A stretch of 5,661 bases of DNA, from assembly GCA_026398285.1 (NCBI GenBank), contig JAPLTI010000166.1, positions 1 to 5,661 of the forward strand, in the 5' to 3' direction. Under the pieces are notes generated by a model. It saw only the letters and a list, made by a program, of their open reading frames with translations. It ran no database searches and was not told where the DNA came from. Of the stretch, positions 1-5,661 are shown one piece after another. Position numbers and translations under genes: made by a program. The DNA comes from Verrucomicrobiota bacterium. Lineage in GTDB: Bacteria; Verrucomicrobiota; Verrucomicrobiia; Chthoniobacterales; Terrimicrobiaceae. Position 1 is the first letter of the stretch, and each line of letters opens with the position of its first letter.

Positions 1-118
1 ACAACCTCCGGCTTGTCCCAAGATTGTATCCCGTGGCAACCACGCCGCCGCATCCCCACCACGCCGTGCGCCAACGCCGCTTCGTGGCTGAAAAATGGGG
101 CATGCCGGAGGACGCCCC
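1..118. repeat. Composite palindromic repeat unit, copy 1 (left-truncated)
   Basis: This stretch aligns without gaps to 158-275 at a 157-bp offset. I count about 14 mismatches over 118 positions, roughly 88% identity. The unit consists of a 22-bp palindrome (cut by the window edge; only loop CCTCCGGC and right arm TTGTCCC at 13-19 are complete), about 77 bp of conserved GC-rich sequence, and a second palindrome at 97-118 preceded by AAAAA at 91-95. Open frames crossing it have no recognisable protein content, and the substitutions show no codon pattern, so I call it non-coding. It resembles REP/BIME-type intergenic repeats, but I cannot assign it to a named family. More copies may lie to the left of the window. 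Confidence 0.8.
97..118. repeat. 22-bp palindrome, type A (7-bp stem, 8-nt loop)
   Basis: The left arm GGGGCAT (97-103) faces ACGCCCC (112-118) across the loop GCCGGAGG (104-111). On the minus-strand transcript all seven positions pair, one as a G-U wobble; on the plus strand that position is an A-C mismatch. This favours a minus-strand RNA hairpin. It is followed on that strand by a T run (complement of 91-95), giving a terminator-like shape. The loop is the exact reverse complement of the loop of the palindrome at 155-176. Confidence 0.7.
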
Positions 119-154
119 TCCCATGAGCACGACCCCGCGTCATCGACTTCGGGA

Positions 155-176
155 GGGACAACCTCCGGCTTGTCCC
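155..176. repeat. 22-bp perfect palindrome, type B (7-bp stem, 8-nt loop)
   Basis: The arms GGGACAA (155-161) and TTGTCCC (170-176) are perfect inverted repeats around the loop CCTCCGGC (162-169). A second, edge-truncated copy has its loop at 5-12 and right arm at 13-19. No T-tract follows on either strand, so it is not terminator-like by itself. Stem and loop lengths match the type A palindrome, and the loop is the same 8-mer in opposite orientation, which suggests both derive from one REP-like element. Confidence 0.75.
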
Positions 177-275
177 AAGAATGAAACGCGTGGCAACCAC
201 TCCGCCCCGTTCCCACCACGCCGCGCGCCGACGCTGCTTCGCGGCTGAAAAATGGGGCATGCCAGAGGACGCCAC
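158..275. repeat. Composite palindromic repeat unit, copy 2
   Basis: This is the second copy of the unit at 1-118, in the same orientation. The two copies are separated by about 39 bp, which include CCTCCC at 117-122 and its reverse complement GGGAGG at 151-156. The first palindrome (155-176) is perfectly preserved. The second (254-275) has one loop substitution (G to A at 264) and one broken stem pair (255/274), but a shifted stem using 273-279 restores pairing. The copy ends 20 bp from the stop codon of the minus-strand DUF192 gene. Confidence 0.8.
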
Positions 276-279
276 GCCC
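248..279 (-). terminator. Probable Rho-independent terminator of the DUF192 gene
   Basis: Reading the minus strand, a GGGCGTG arm (279 to 273) can pair with CATGCCC (261 to 255) over an 11-nt loop. This gives a 7-bp GC-rich stem with one G-U wobble. Two bases later comes a run of five T (252 to 248). The hairpin begins 15 nt after the DUF192 stop codon, where an intrinsic terminator would sit. It is built from repeat copy 2 plus four adjoining bases. The same hairpin and T-tract occurs in copy 1 (118 to 91) and could act as a back-up. The T-tract is short, so efficiency is uncertain. Confidence 0.6.
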
Positions 280-294
280 AAAATTTCGCTCCGC

Positions 295-801
295 CTACTT
301 CCCCCCCGCCTTCGGCAATCCCACCACCCTCTCGCCGGGCCAGATGTTATGTTTGGTGAACCATCCGCGCGGCATCTCAAGCGCGTAGGCGATGTGCGGG
401 AAGCTGCTCGGCACGGAGCGTTCATTGAACGGCTCGAGGTCGTGAAGCTCCATGATCGCACCGTTCGGGCCAATGTAGGCGATGGTCAGGGGCAGCTCGG
501 TATTCCGCATCCAGAAAGCAACCGGACCAGTTTGCGGCATGATGAAAAGCATGCCGGCATCGTCTGCGAGCTCCTTGCGAAACATGAGCCCAGCTGCGCG
601 CTCGTGCTCCTCGTCGGCGACTTCCGCGCGGATGGATTTGCCGCCGATCGAGAGCTTCGTGATTGGCAATTCAGGCTGGGCGTGTGTCTGCGCGCGGCTG
701 GTGAGTGCCGCCGATGCGAGCAATGTCGCAAAAATAAAAGCCCGCACCGCAAAAGAAATTTCACTGAATTTATTGACACGATGGAAAGAATTTGGAGACA
801 T
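295..801 (-). CDS. Secreted DUF192 family protein
   Basis: The product is 168 aa. Residues 1-37 form a signal peptide: a basic N-region, a hydrophobic core around 21-34 (AFIFATLLASAALT) and a likely signal-peptidase I site after S-R-A37. It is therefore probably periplasmic or secreted. The remainder is a single DUF192 domain (about 46-163) with the family landmarks GLMFR (71-75), GMLF (83-86), FWMRNT (96-101) and LEMPRG (141-146). The length is normal for an exported member. No biochemical role is established for the family, so none is given. The family's usual P-L-D-I after the FWMxNT motif reads P-L-T-I (104-107). No strong ribosome binding site precedes the ATG at 801. A GTG at residue 19 (747) would give a more compact signal peptide and is a possible alternative start. 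The gene is transcribed away from the act operon and is probably monocistronic. I see no functional tie to ACIII. Confidence 0.9.
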   Translation of the reverse strand: MSPNSFHRVNKFSEISFAVRAFIFATLLASAALTSRAQTHAQPELPITKLSIGGKSIRAEVADEEHERAAGLMFRKELADDAGMLFIMPQTGPVAFWMRNTELPLTIAYIGPNGAIMELHDLEPFNERSVPSSFPHIAYALEMPRGWFTKHNIWPGERVVGLPKAGGK

Positions 802-946
802 ACCGGACTTTCAAAAACTCATGTATTCCATCCGCAGTCTCCACGCAAACTCCCATCGCGCCAATTTTCGCGCCGAGGTATTTCCAAAGACTGCAAAAAC
901 CCAACGGATACACGGACTCAAACTTTCGATTGTGACGCTCTGATCA
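802..946. promoter_or_regulatory. Divergent upstream region between the DUF192 gene and actA
   Basis: These 145 bp separate two divergently transcribed genes and must hold a promoter for each unless transcription starts within the genes. I could not find a convincing -35/-10 pair on either strand. The one visible structure is a 7-bp direct repeat TCGCGCC at 856-862 and 868-874, 12 bp apart start to start, which could be a regulator site or chance. No clear Shine-Dalgarno sequence stands before either start codon. Confidence 0.45.
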
Positions 947-1600
947 ATGGCGAATTTTTTTCCAAAATGGACAAACTGGCTTCCTCTGAAGCTGGTCATT
1001 TGCGCCGGTGCGCTGGTCACCACCATTGCTGGCGGGCTCACCTATTATTTCACTCCCAAATACACGCGGGTCGGATACGAGCCGAACCAGCCCGTGCCGT
1101 TCTCGCATGTGATCCATGTGCAGCAGCTCGGCATGGATTGCCGCTACTGCCATAGTTTCGTCGAGGTCGCCTCGCACTCGAATGTCCCGACCACGCAGAC
1201 CTGCATGGCCTGCCACACTCAGATCAAGGCCGACAGTCCGAAGCTCGCCGCCGTGCGCGAGAGCTGGAAGACCGGCCAGCCGGTGAACTGGGTGCGCATC
1301 CACCAAGTTCCCGACTACACCTATTTCAACCACGCCGTCCATGTGAACCGTGGCGTGAGCTGTTACAGCTGCCACGGCGCGGTGAATGAAATGAAGGTCG
1401 TCTATCAGCACGAGCCGCAGAGCATGTCCTGGTGCCTCGACTGCCACCGCGCACCTGAAAATCACCTCCGTCCGCCCTCGGAAATCTACAACATGGCTTG
1501 GAAACCGGCTGAGGATACCACCCAGCGCGAAATCGGCCTGAAGTTTAAAGAGGAGTGGGAAGTCAACCCGCCCGTCACTTGCGGAGGTTGCCACCGATGA
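947..1600 (+). CDS. actA: ACIII subunit ActA, membrane-anchored pentaheme cytochrome c
   Basis: The product is 217 aa. It has one N-terminal hydrophobic helix (about 12-35) acting as an uncleaved signal anchor, followed by a periplasmic domain with five CxxCH heme c attachment sites: CRYCH 65-69, CMACH 86-90, CYSCH 139-143, CLDCH 163-167 and CGGCH 212-216. Five hemes and one anchor are the ActA hallmark. Extra histidines in FSHVIHV (52-58) and FNHAVHV (127-133) are candidate distal heme ligands, as usual in cytochrome c3/c7-like multihemes. In the complex ActA takes electrons from the ActB iron-sulfur chain and passes them towards a periplasmic acceptor or oxidase. The start is well fixed: an in-frame TGA lies just upstream at 941-943 and this is the first ATG. 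No clear Shine-Dalgarno sequence is present. The stop overlaps the actB start in an ATGA. An unrelated multiheme is unlikely given the actB and actC neighbours. Confidence 0.95.
   Translation: MANFFPKWTNWLPLKLVICAGALVTTIAGGLTYYFTPKYTRVGYEPNQPVPFSHVIHVQQLGMDCRYCHSFVEVASHSNVPTTQTCMACHTQIKADSPKLAAVRESWKTGQPVNWVRIHQVPDYTYFNHAVHVNRGVSCYSCHGAVNEMKVVYQHEPQSMSWCLDCHRAPENHLRPPSEIYNMAWKPAEDTTQREIGLKFKEEWEVNPPVTCGGCHR
1583..1587 (+). promoter_or_regulatory. Ribosome binding site of actB (GGAGG)
   Basis: GGAGG lies 9 nt before the ATG at 1597 and decides the actB start in favour of 1597 over an in-frame ATG at 1555. It sits inside the actA coding region, in the two glycine codons of the last heme motif (CGGCH). 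Together with the ATGA stop/start overlap this points to translational coupling of actA and actB. Confidence 0.8.
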
Positions 1601-4600
1601 AGAAAAATTTGAACCACCCGGCCCCGGAGACCAACCCGCGCATCTGGCGCAGCCTTCGCGAGCGCGAGAACGACCCGGAATTCTTGAAACACCTGCAGAC
1701 CGAGTTCCCTCGCGGAGCTGATGTCTATCAGGACAGTGGCCTCTCGAAGCGTGAGTTCATGAAGCTCATGGGCGCCTCGATCGCCCTCGCCGGTGTGGGC
1801 TTGGCAGGTTGCCGCCGCCCTGAGTCCTACCTCGTTCCTTTCACAAAAGGTGTGGAATACGCCATTCCCGGCAAGTTCCTCTACTACGCCACTTCCATGC
1901 CCGCCCGCTACGGCGCGGTTCCGCTTATCGCCACGACCAGCGATGGACGCCCCACAAAGCTGGAAGGCAATCCGCTTCATCCCTTCAGCAATGGCGGCAC
2001 GGACAGCTTCGCCCAAGCTGAAATCCTCAATCTCTACGATCCGCACCGCTCGAAGCAGATCACAGAAAAAGGCAAAGCCTCGGATGCTGCGGCTTTCGAC
2101 GCCTTCATTCAGTCCATCGCCAACAGCAATGGTGAGGGTCTCGCCATTCTGTCCGAGTCGAAAAACTCGCCCACCCGCGACCGTCTGCGTGCCGCGCTGG
2201 AAGCAAAATTCCCGAAACTCATTTGGGCGGAATACGATCCTCTAGCCCCCACAGCGACCATCGAGGCGAACGAAGCCTCCTTCGGTCCGAATATCCGCCT
2301 CGTCCCCGACTTCAAACGCGCTGACATCGTCCTTGCGATTGGTAGTGATTTCTTAAATCCTATCGAGACTGGTATCGGTTTCGCCCAAGGCTTCGCCGCA
2401 CGCCGCAGTCCCGATCAGGAAGGCACCCAAATGAACCGCCTCTATGCCGTGGAGAACCACTTCACGGTCACCGGCGGCATGGCGGATCACCGCCTGCGTT
2501 GCAAGGCGTCCGAACTCGGCGAATTCACCCGCCAGTTGGCCCTCGCTGTTGCGGCTAAAACCAACGACGCGAACCTCGCAGCCGTTGCCAAAGCATTCCC
2601 CGAGTCGAAAGCCGCCATCAATGCGGATTGGATCAAAGAATGCGCCGCCGATCTCGCCGCTAACACCGGCCGTTCGATCGTCCTTGCCGGCCCGCTCACC
2701 CCGGCCCCGCTCCAGACGCTCGTCAACGCGATCAATAGCGCCCTCGGCAACATCGGCGCCACCCTCAAGCCAGTCAAAACCGACTCCCGCGACGCCGCTT
2801 CCATCGAAGACCTTGCCGCCGCGATCAACAAGGGCAGCGTCAACAACCTCTTCTTGCTCGGCGTTAATCCAGCCCAAAACGCTCCAGCCAACCTCGATTT
2901 CACCGCCCTCCTCGGCAAAGTCCCGAACACAGTCCACCTTGGCCTTTTCGAGGATGAAACCGCGAAGGCCTGCCGCTGGCATGTGCCCGCCGCCCATTTC
3001 TTGGAGACTTGGGGCGATATCCGCACCTTCGACGGCACCTACACTTCGGTTCAGCCGATGATCCTTCCGCTGTGGAATGGCGTCTCCGAAATCGAACTGC
3101 TCAATAAACTCTCCGGCTCCGCCGCACCAGAAGGCCCGGCCCTCGTTCGTGCGACCTTTAATAAAGTGGCCAAAGGTGCCAGCGACGAGTCTTGGAATGC
3201 CTTCCTGCGCGATGGTTTCCTGCCGGACTCCGCTTTTGCCCCAGCCAAGATGGCCTTCAACGCCGCCACGGCCGCCGCACTCGCCAAACAAGCCCAGCCC
3301 GCAAAAGCAGATGCCTTGGAACTCGTTTTCCTGCAAAGCCCCAGCGTGGACGATGGACGCTATGCCAATAACTCCTGGCTCCTTGAAACGCCGGATTTTG
3401 TCACCAAATTGACTTGGGACAACGCTGTTCTTGTCAGCCCCGCCACAGCGAAAAAACTCGGCATCAAAGCCAACAACTTCAATGTCCTCGGTGATATCGC
3501 CGAGAAGATGGGCAACGATGTCAATTACGACCTCGTTGCCGACATCGTCGAAATTTCCGATGGCAAAAAAACCATCGAAGCCGCAGCGATTGTCGCTCCG
3601 GGCCACGCTGACGATTCGCTTTCGATTGCTCTCGGCTATGGCCGCAAGGGCGTTTCCGCTCTGATGGATGGCGTTGGTTTCGATGCTTATCCGCTTCGCA
3701 CCTCCGACTCCATGCTTTTCCTCAGCGGAGTGAGTCTCAAGGTCACGAACCGCGACTACCCGATGGCTCAAACCCAAGAGCATCGCAGCATGGAAGGCCG
3801 CGATCTCGTCCGTGAGGGAACGGTTGACCGCTACACTCATGACAACGCCTTCGCCCAAAAGATGGGCATGGATAGTCACATCCCGCCAAATATTTCTCTC
3901 TACACCCATCCCGAACTGACCTCGAAGGAACAGTGGGGCATGACGGTGGATCTCAATACCTGCACGGGTTGCAACGCTTGCGTCGTCGCTTGTCAGGCAG
4001 AGAACAATGTGCCGGTTGTCGGCAAAGACCAAGTCCGCAAAAACCGCGACATGGCCTGGATACGCCTCGACCGCTACTTCGCGGGGGATGCCGAAGATCC
4101 TGAAATGCTCACGCAGGCCGTCATGTGCCAGCATTGCGAAAATGCACCTTGCGAAACCGTTTGCCCGGTGAACGCCACAGTTCACAGCGAGGATGGACTG
4201 AACCTCATGGCCTACAACCGCTGCATTGGAACGCGCTACTGCGCGAACAACTGCCCGTGGAAAGTTCGCCGCTTCAACTATTTCGACTACAACCAACGGC
4301 CGATCGACGAACTCTACTGGGGCCCGCTTGCCAAGAAAGGCATGGCAGACAGTCTCAAGATGGCCAAGAATCCGAATGTCACGGTCCGTATGCGTGGCGT
4401 CATGGAGAAGTGCACCTTCTGCATCCAGCGTATCGAGGAGGCCAAAATCTCCCGCCTCGTGGAAGCAGGACCGACTCCAGCCAGCGAAACGCCAGTCGCT
4501 TCCTTCAAGGTCGCTTGCCAACAAGCTTGCCCGAACGACTCACTCGTCTTTGGCGACATCGCCAATCCGAAGAGCGAAGTCTCCAAAATGCGCAAGAGCC

Positions 4601-4812
4601 CACGCCGCTACGAGATGTTCAAGTATCTCAATGTCACGCCGCGCGTCCTTTACTTGGCCCGCATCAAAAACCCGAACCCGAAAATGCCAGGTGCCGATCA
4701 AGTCGGAATGGCCAACGGCTCTGGCCACCACGGCGATGCCCACGGCGCAGCGCACGATTCCCACAACGCTCAACCGCCACACGGCGCAACCCACGCCCCC
4801 GCCGGCCACTAA
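1597..4812 (+). CDS. actB: ACIII subunit ActB, Tat-variant molybdopterin oxidoreductase/iron-sulfur fusion
   Basis: The product is 1071 aa. Residues 1-75 form the extended Tat-type leader typical of ActB: a W17-R-S-L segment, EFPRGAD (36-42), then SKREFMKLMGAS (50-61), a hydrophobic stretch and a lipobox-like LAGC (69-72). The twin arginine is K51-R52. About 75-715 is the molybdopterin-oxidoreductase-like domain. No N-terminal cysteine cluster motif is seen there, and characterised ActB proteins carry no molybdenum cofactor. A linker with YPMAQTQEH leads to the NrfC/PsrB-like ferredoxin domain (about 780-1035). Its cysteines are C789/792/795/799, C844/847/852/856, C876/882/886, C939/942 and C974/978. 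That makes 15, enough for three [4Fe-4S] and one [3Fe-4S] cluster; T879 fills the missing position. These clusters carry electrons from quinol at ActC to the ActA hemes. The tail 1044-1071 is histidine-rich (8 His in 28). The start at 1597 is chosen for its GGAGG and its ATGA overlap with actA. Confidence 0.95.
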   Translation: MKKNLNHPAPETNPRIWRSLRERENDPEFLKHLQTEFPRGADVYQDSGLSKREFMKLMGASIALAGVGLAGCRRPESYLVPFTKGVEYAIPGKFLYYATSMPARYGAVPLIATTSDGRPTKLEGNPLHPFSNGGTDSFAQAEILNLYDPHRSKQITEKGKASDAAAFDAFIQSIANSNGEGLAILSESKNSPTRDRLRAALEAKFPKLIWAEYDPLAPTATIEANEASFGPNIRLVPDFKRADIVLAIGSDFLNPIETGIGFAQGFAARRSPDQEGTQMNRLYAVENHFTVTGGMADHRLRCKASELGEFTRQLALAVAAKTNDANLAAVAKAFPESKAAINADWIKECAADLAANTGRSIVLAGPLTPAPLQTLVNAINSALGNIGATLKPVKTDSRDAASIEDLAAAINKGSVNNLFLLGVNPAQNAPANLDFTALLGKVPNTVHLGLFEDETAKACRWHVPAAHFLETWGDIRTFDGTYTSVQPMILPLWNGVSEIELLNKLSGSAAPEGPALVRATFNKVAKGASDESWNAFLRDGFLPDSAFAPAKMAFNAATAAALAKQAQPAKADALELVFLQSPSVDDGRYANNSWLLETPDFVTKLTWDNAVLVSPATAKKLGIKANNFNVLGDIAEKMGNDVNYDLVADIVEISDGKKTIEAAAIVAPGHADDSLSIALGYGRKGVSALMDGVGFDAYPLRTSDSMLFLSGVSLKVTNRDYPMAQTQEHRSMEGRDLVREGTVDRYTHDNAFAQKMGMDSHIPPNISLYTHPELTSKEQWGMTVDLNTCTGCNACVVACQAENNVPVVGKDQVRKNRDMAWIRLDRYFAGDAEDPEMLTQAVMCQHCENAPCETVCPVNATVHSEDGLNLMAYNRCIGTRYCANNCPWKVRRFNYFDYNQRPIDELYWGPLAKKGMADSLKMAKNPNVTVRMRGVMEKCTFCIQRIEEAKISRLVEAGPTPASETPVASFKVACQQACPNDSLVFGDIANPKSEVSKMRKSPRRYEMFKYLNVTPRVLYLARIKNPNPKMPGADQVGMANGSGHHGDAHGAAHDSHNAQPPHGATHAPAGH

Positions 4813-4826
4813 AAGCTTCCTGACCA

Positions 4827-5661
4827 ATGTCCAACCCGACAGCTACAGCCGAACACAACGAGCCCCTCACGGCGGAGGATAAACAGCTCGTCCGTCCACC
4901 GCTCGTCCTCAATGAGCGCACAATGGGCTGGATCAGCACCTACATCAGTTCCATCGTCGAAGGGAAAACTCCCACTTGGTGGTATGTCTCCATGGCATTC
5001 ACCATCCCGCTCACGCTCGTGTGTTTGTCGCTCCTTGCTTACCTTATTTCCACAGGTGTAGGCGTTTGGGGAAACAATCACCCCGTTGGCTGGGCCTGGG
5101 ATATCACAAACTTCGTGTTCTGGATCGGTATCGGCCACGCCGGAACGCTCATCTCGGCCATTCTCTTCCTGACACGCCAGAAGTGGCGCACCTCGATCAA
5201 CCGCGCCGCTGAGGCGATGACCCTCTTCGCGGTGGTCTGTGCTGGTATTTATCCCGCCCTGCATGTCGGCCGCGTCTGGATGGCTTGGTTCCTCGCTCCT
5301 GTGCCAAATGCCAACGCAATCTGGCAAAACTTCCGCTCTCCGCTCCTCTGGGACGTGTTTGCAGTTTCGACCTATTTCACCGTTTCCGTTCTCTTCTGGT
5401 ATACGGGCCTCATTCCCGATCTTGCAACTCTGCGCGATCGCTGCAAGACTAAGATTCGCAAATTCATCTACGGCGTCCTTGCCCTCGGATGGCGCGGCGG
5501 CAACCGCCAGTGGCGCCACTACGAAATGGCCTACCTCATCCTCGCCGGCCTCTCGACGCCGCTCGTGCTCTCGGTGCACTCGGTCGTGTCCTTCGACTTC
5601 GCGACCTCGGTGGTTCCAGGCTGGCACACCACCATCTTCCCGCCATACTTCGTCGCCGGCG
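4827..5661 (+). CDS. actC: ACIII subunit ActC, NrfD-like quinol-binding membrane protein (3' truncated)
   Basis: The frame is open from the ATG at 4827 to the window end: 278 residues with no stop. Full-length ActC is usually about 450-490 aa with ten helices, so roughly 60% is present. A soluble N-terminus with RPPLVLNERT (23-32) precedes helices near 54-76, 92-115, 129-147, 172-197 and 232-255. Conserved family stretches are visible: W-D-I-T-N-F-V-F-W (91-99), GIGHAGTLISA (101-111), YPALHVGR (142-149), LLWDVFAVSTYF (173-184) and HSVVSFDFA (251-259). H146 and D176 are candidates for the quinol-oxidising and proton-handling site by analogy with structurally studied ActC. It lies 14 bp after actB in the same direction, so it is probably co-transcribed. 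The start lacks a good Shine-Dalgarno sequence. I keep 4827 because the conserved N-terminal segment lies before the next in-frame ATG (4923). PsrC/NrfD of another complex is the alternative, but the context argues for ActC. Confidence 0.93.
   Translation, partial: MSNPTATAEHNEPLTAEDKQLVRPPLVLNERTMGWISTYISSIVEGKTPTWWYVSMAFTIPLTLVCLSLLAYLISTGVGVWGNNHPVGWAWDITNFVFWIGIGHAGTLISAILFLTRQKWRTSINRAAEAMTLFAVVCAGIYPALHVGRVWMAWFLAPVPNANAIWQNFRSPLLWDVFAVSTYFTVSVLFWYTGLIPDLATLRDRCKTKIRKFIYGVLALGWRGGNRQWRHYEMAYLILAGLSTPLVLSVHSVVSFDFATSVVPGWHTTIFPPYFVAG

Noticed and set aside
24..248. A small 74-codon gene in the repeat block
   Set aside because: The frame exists only because the repeat is GC-rich. It spans parts of both repeat copies, and nothing in the product resembles a protein domain.
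1..279. CRISPR array or attachment site as an explanation for the repeats
   Set aside because: The repeated unit is about 118 bp or more with only about 39 bp between copies, the copies differ at many positions, and there are no short identical repeats with uniform spacers. Nor is there an integrase or tRNA nearby.
181..1155. A 324-codon plus-strand frame running from the repeat block through the DUF192 gene into actA
   Set aside because: It crosses the non-coding repeats, the antisense of a well-supported DUF192 gene and the beginning of actA in another frame. Its translation is Arg/Cys/His-rich shadow sequence.
944..1594. A 216-codon minus-strand frame opposite actA
   Set aside because: The plus strand encodes five CxxCH motifs in a recognisable pentaheme cytochrome. 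The opposite frame shows no domain.
1555..1596. An earlier in-frame ATG for actB, adding 14 residues
   Set aside because: It would overlap actA by 46 bp with no good ribosome binding site, whereas the ATG at 1597 has GGAGG at 9 nt and the typical ATGA overlap.
2353..4524. A 723-codon open frame on the minus strand
   Set aside because: It lies wholly antisense to actB, whose protein has clear family motifs throughout. The antisense translation has no recognisable domain and is explained by the codon bias of a GC-rich gene.
4809..5627. A 272-codon minus-strand frame at the right end
   Set aside because: It is antisense to actC, whose plus-strand frame gives a convincing NrfD-like multi-helix protein but has no stop inside the window. 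The minus-strand frame is charged, low-information shadow sequence.

Overview
The window holds the start of an alternative complex III (ACIII, Act) operon. ACIII is the membrane quinol:electron-acceptor oxidoreductase that replaces cytochrome bc1 in many bacteria. A divergent DUF192 gene and a short block of palindromic tandem repeats lie upstream. The DNA is GC-rich. The combination of an ACIII operon, a Tat-variant ActB with an extended N-terminus and REP-like GC-rich palindromes suits a Gram-negative of the PVC/FCB type. Verrucomicrobiota is my best guess, but it rests on general resemblance and not on a marker gene.

Layout: positions 1-279 are non-coding and hold two copies (about 88% identical, 157-bp period) of a repeat carrying two kinds of 22-bp palindrome. 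Positions 295-801 (minus strand) encode a secreted DUF192 protein, and its 3' end runs straight into the second repeat copy, where a hairpin plus T-tract looks like its terminator. Positions 802-946 are the divergent upstream region shared by the DUF192 gene and the act operon. Then, all on the plus strand, come actA (947-1600, pentaheme cytochrome c), actB (1597-4812, molybdopterin-oxidoreductase-like plus iron-sulfur fusion) and actC (4827 to beyond the window end, NrfD-like quinol-binding membrane subunit). actC has no stop inside the window and is truncated at its 3' end.

How the genes work together: quinol is oxidised at ActC in the membrane. Electrons pass to the four iron-sulfur clusters of ActB and then to the hemes of ActA (and normally ActE) on the periplasmic face, and from there to a cytochrome oxidase or soluble carrier. 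actA and actB overlap by 4 bp (ATGA) and actB and actC are 14 bp apart, so they are very probably co-transcribed and translationally coupled. The rest of the operon (actD/DUF3341, actE, actF, often followed by cox genes) would be expected just past the right edge but cannot be seen.

I see no new enzyme system here. The least explained part is the repeat block, whose two palindromes share an identical 8-nt loop in opposite orientation and which appears to supply a terminator to the neighbouring gene.
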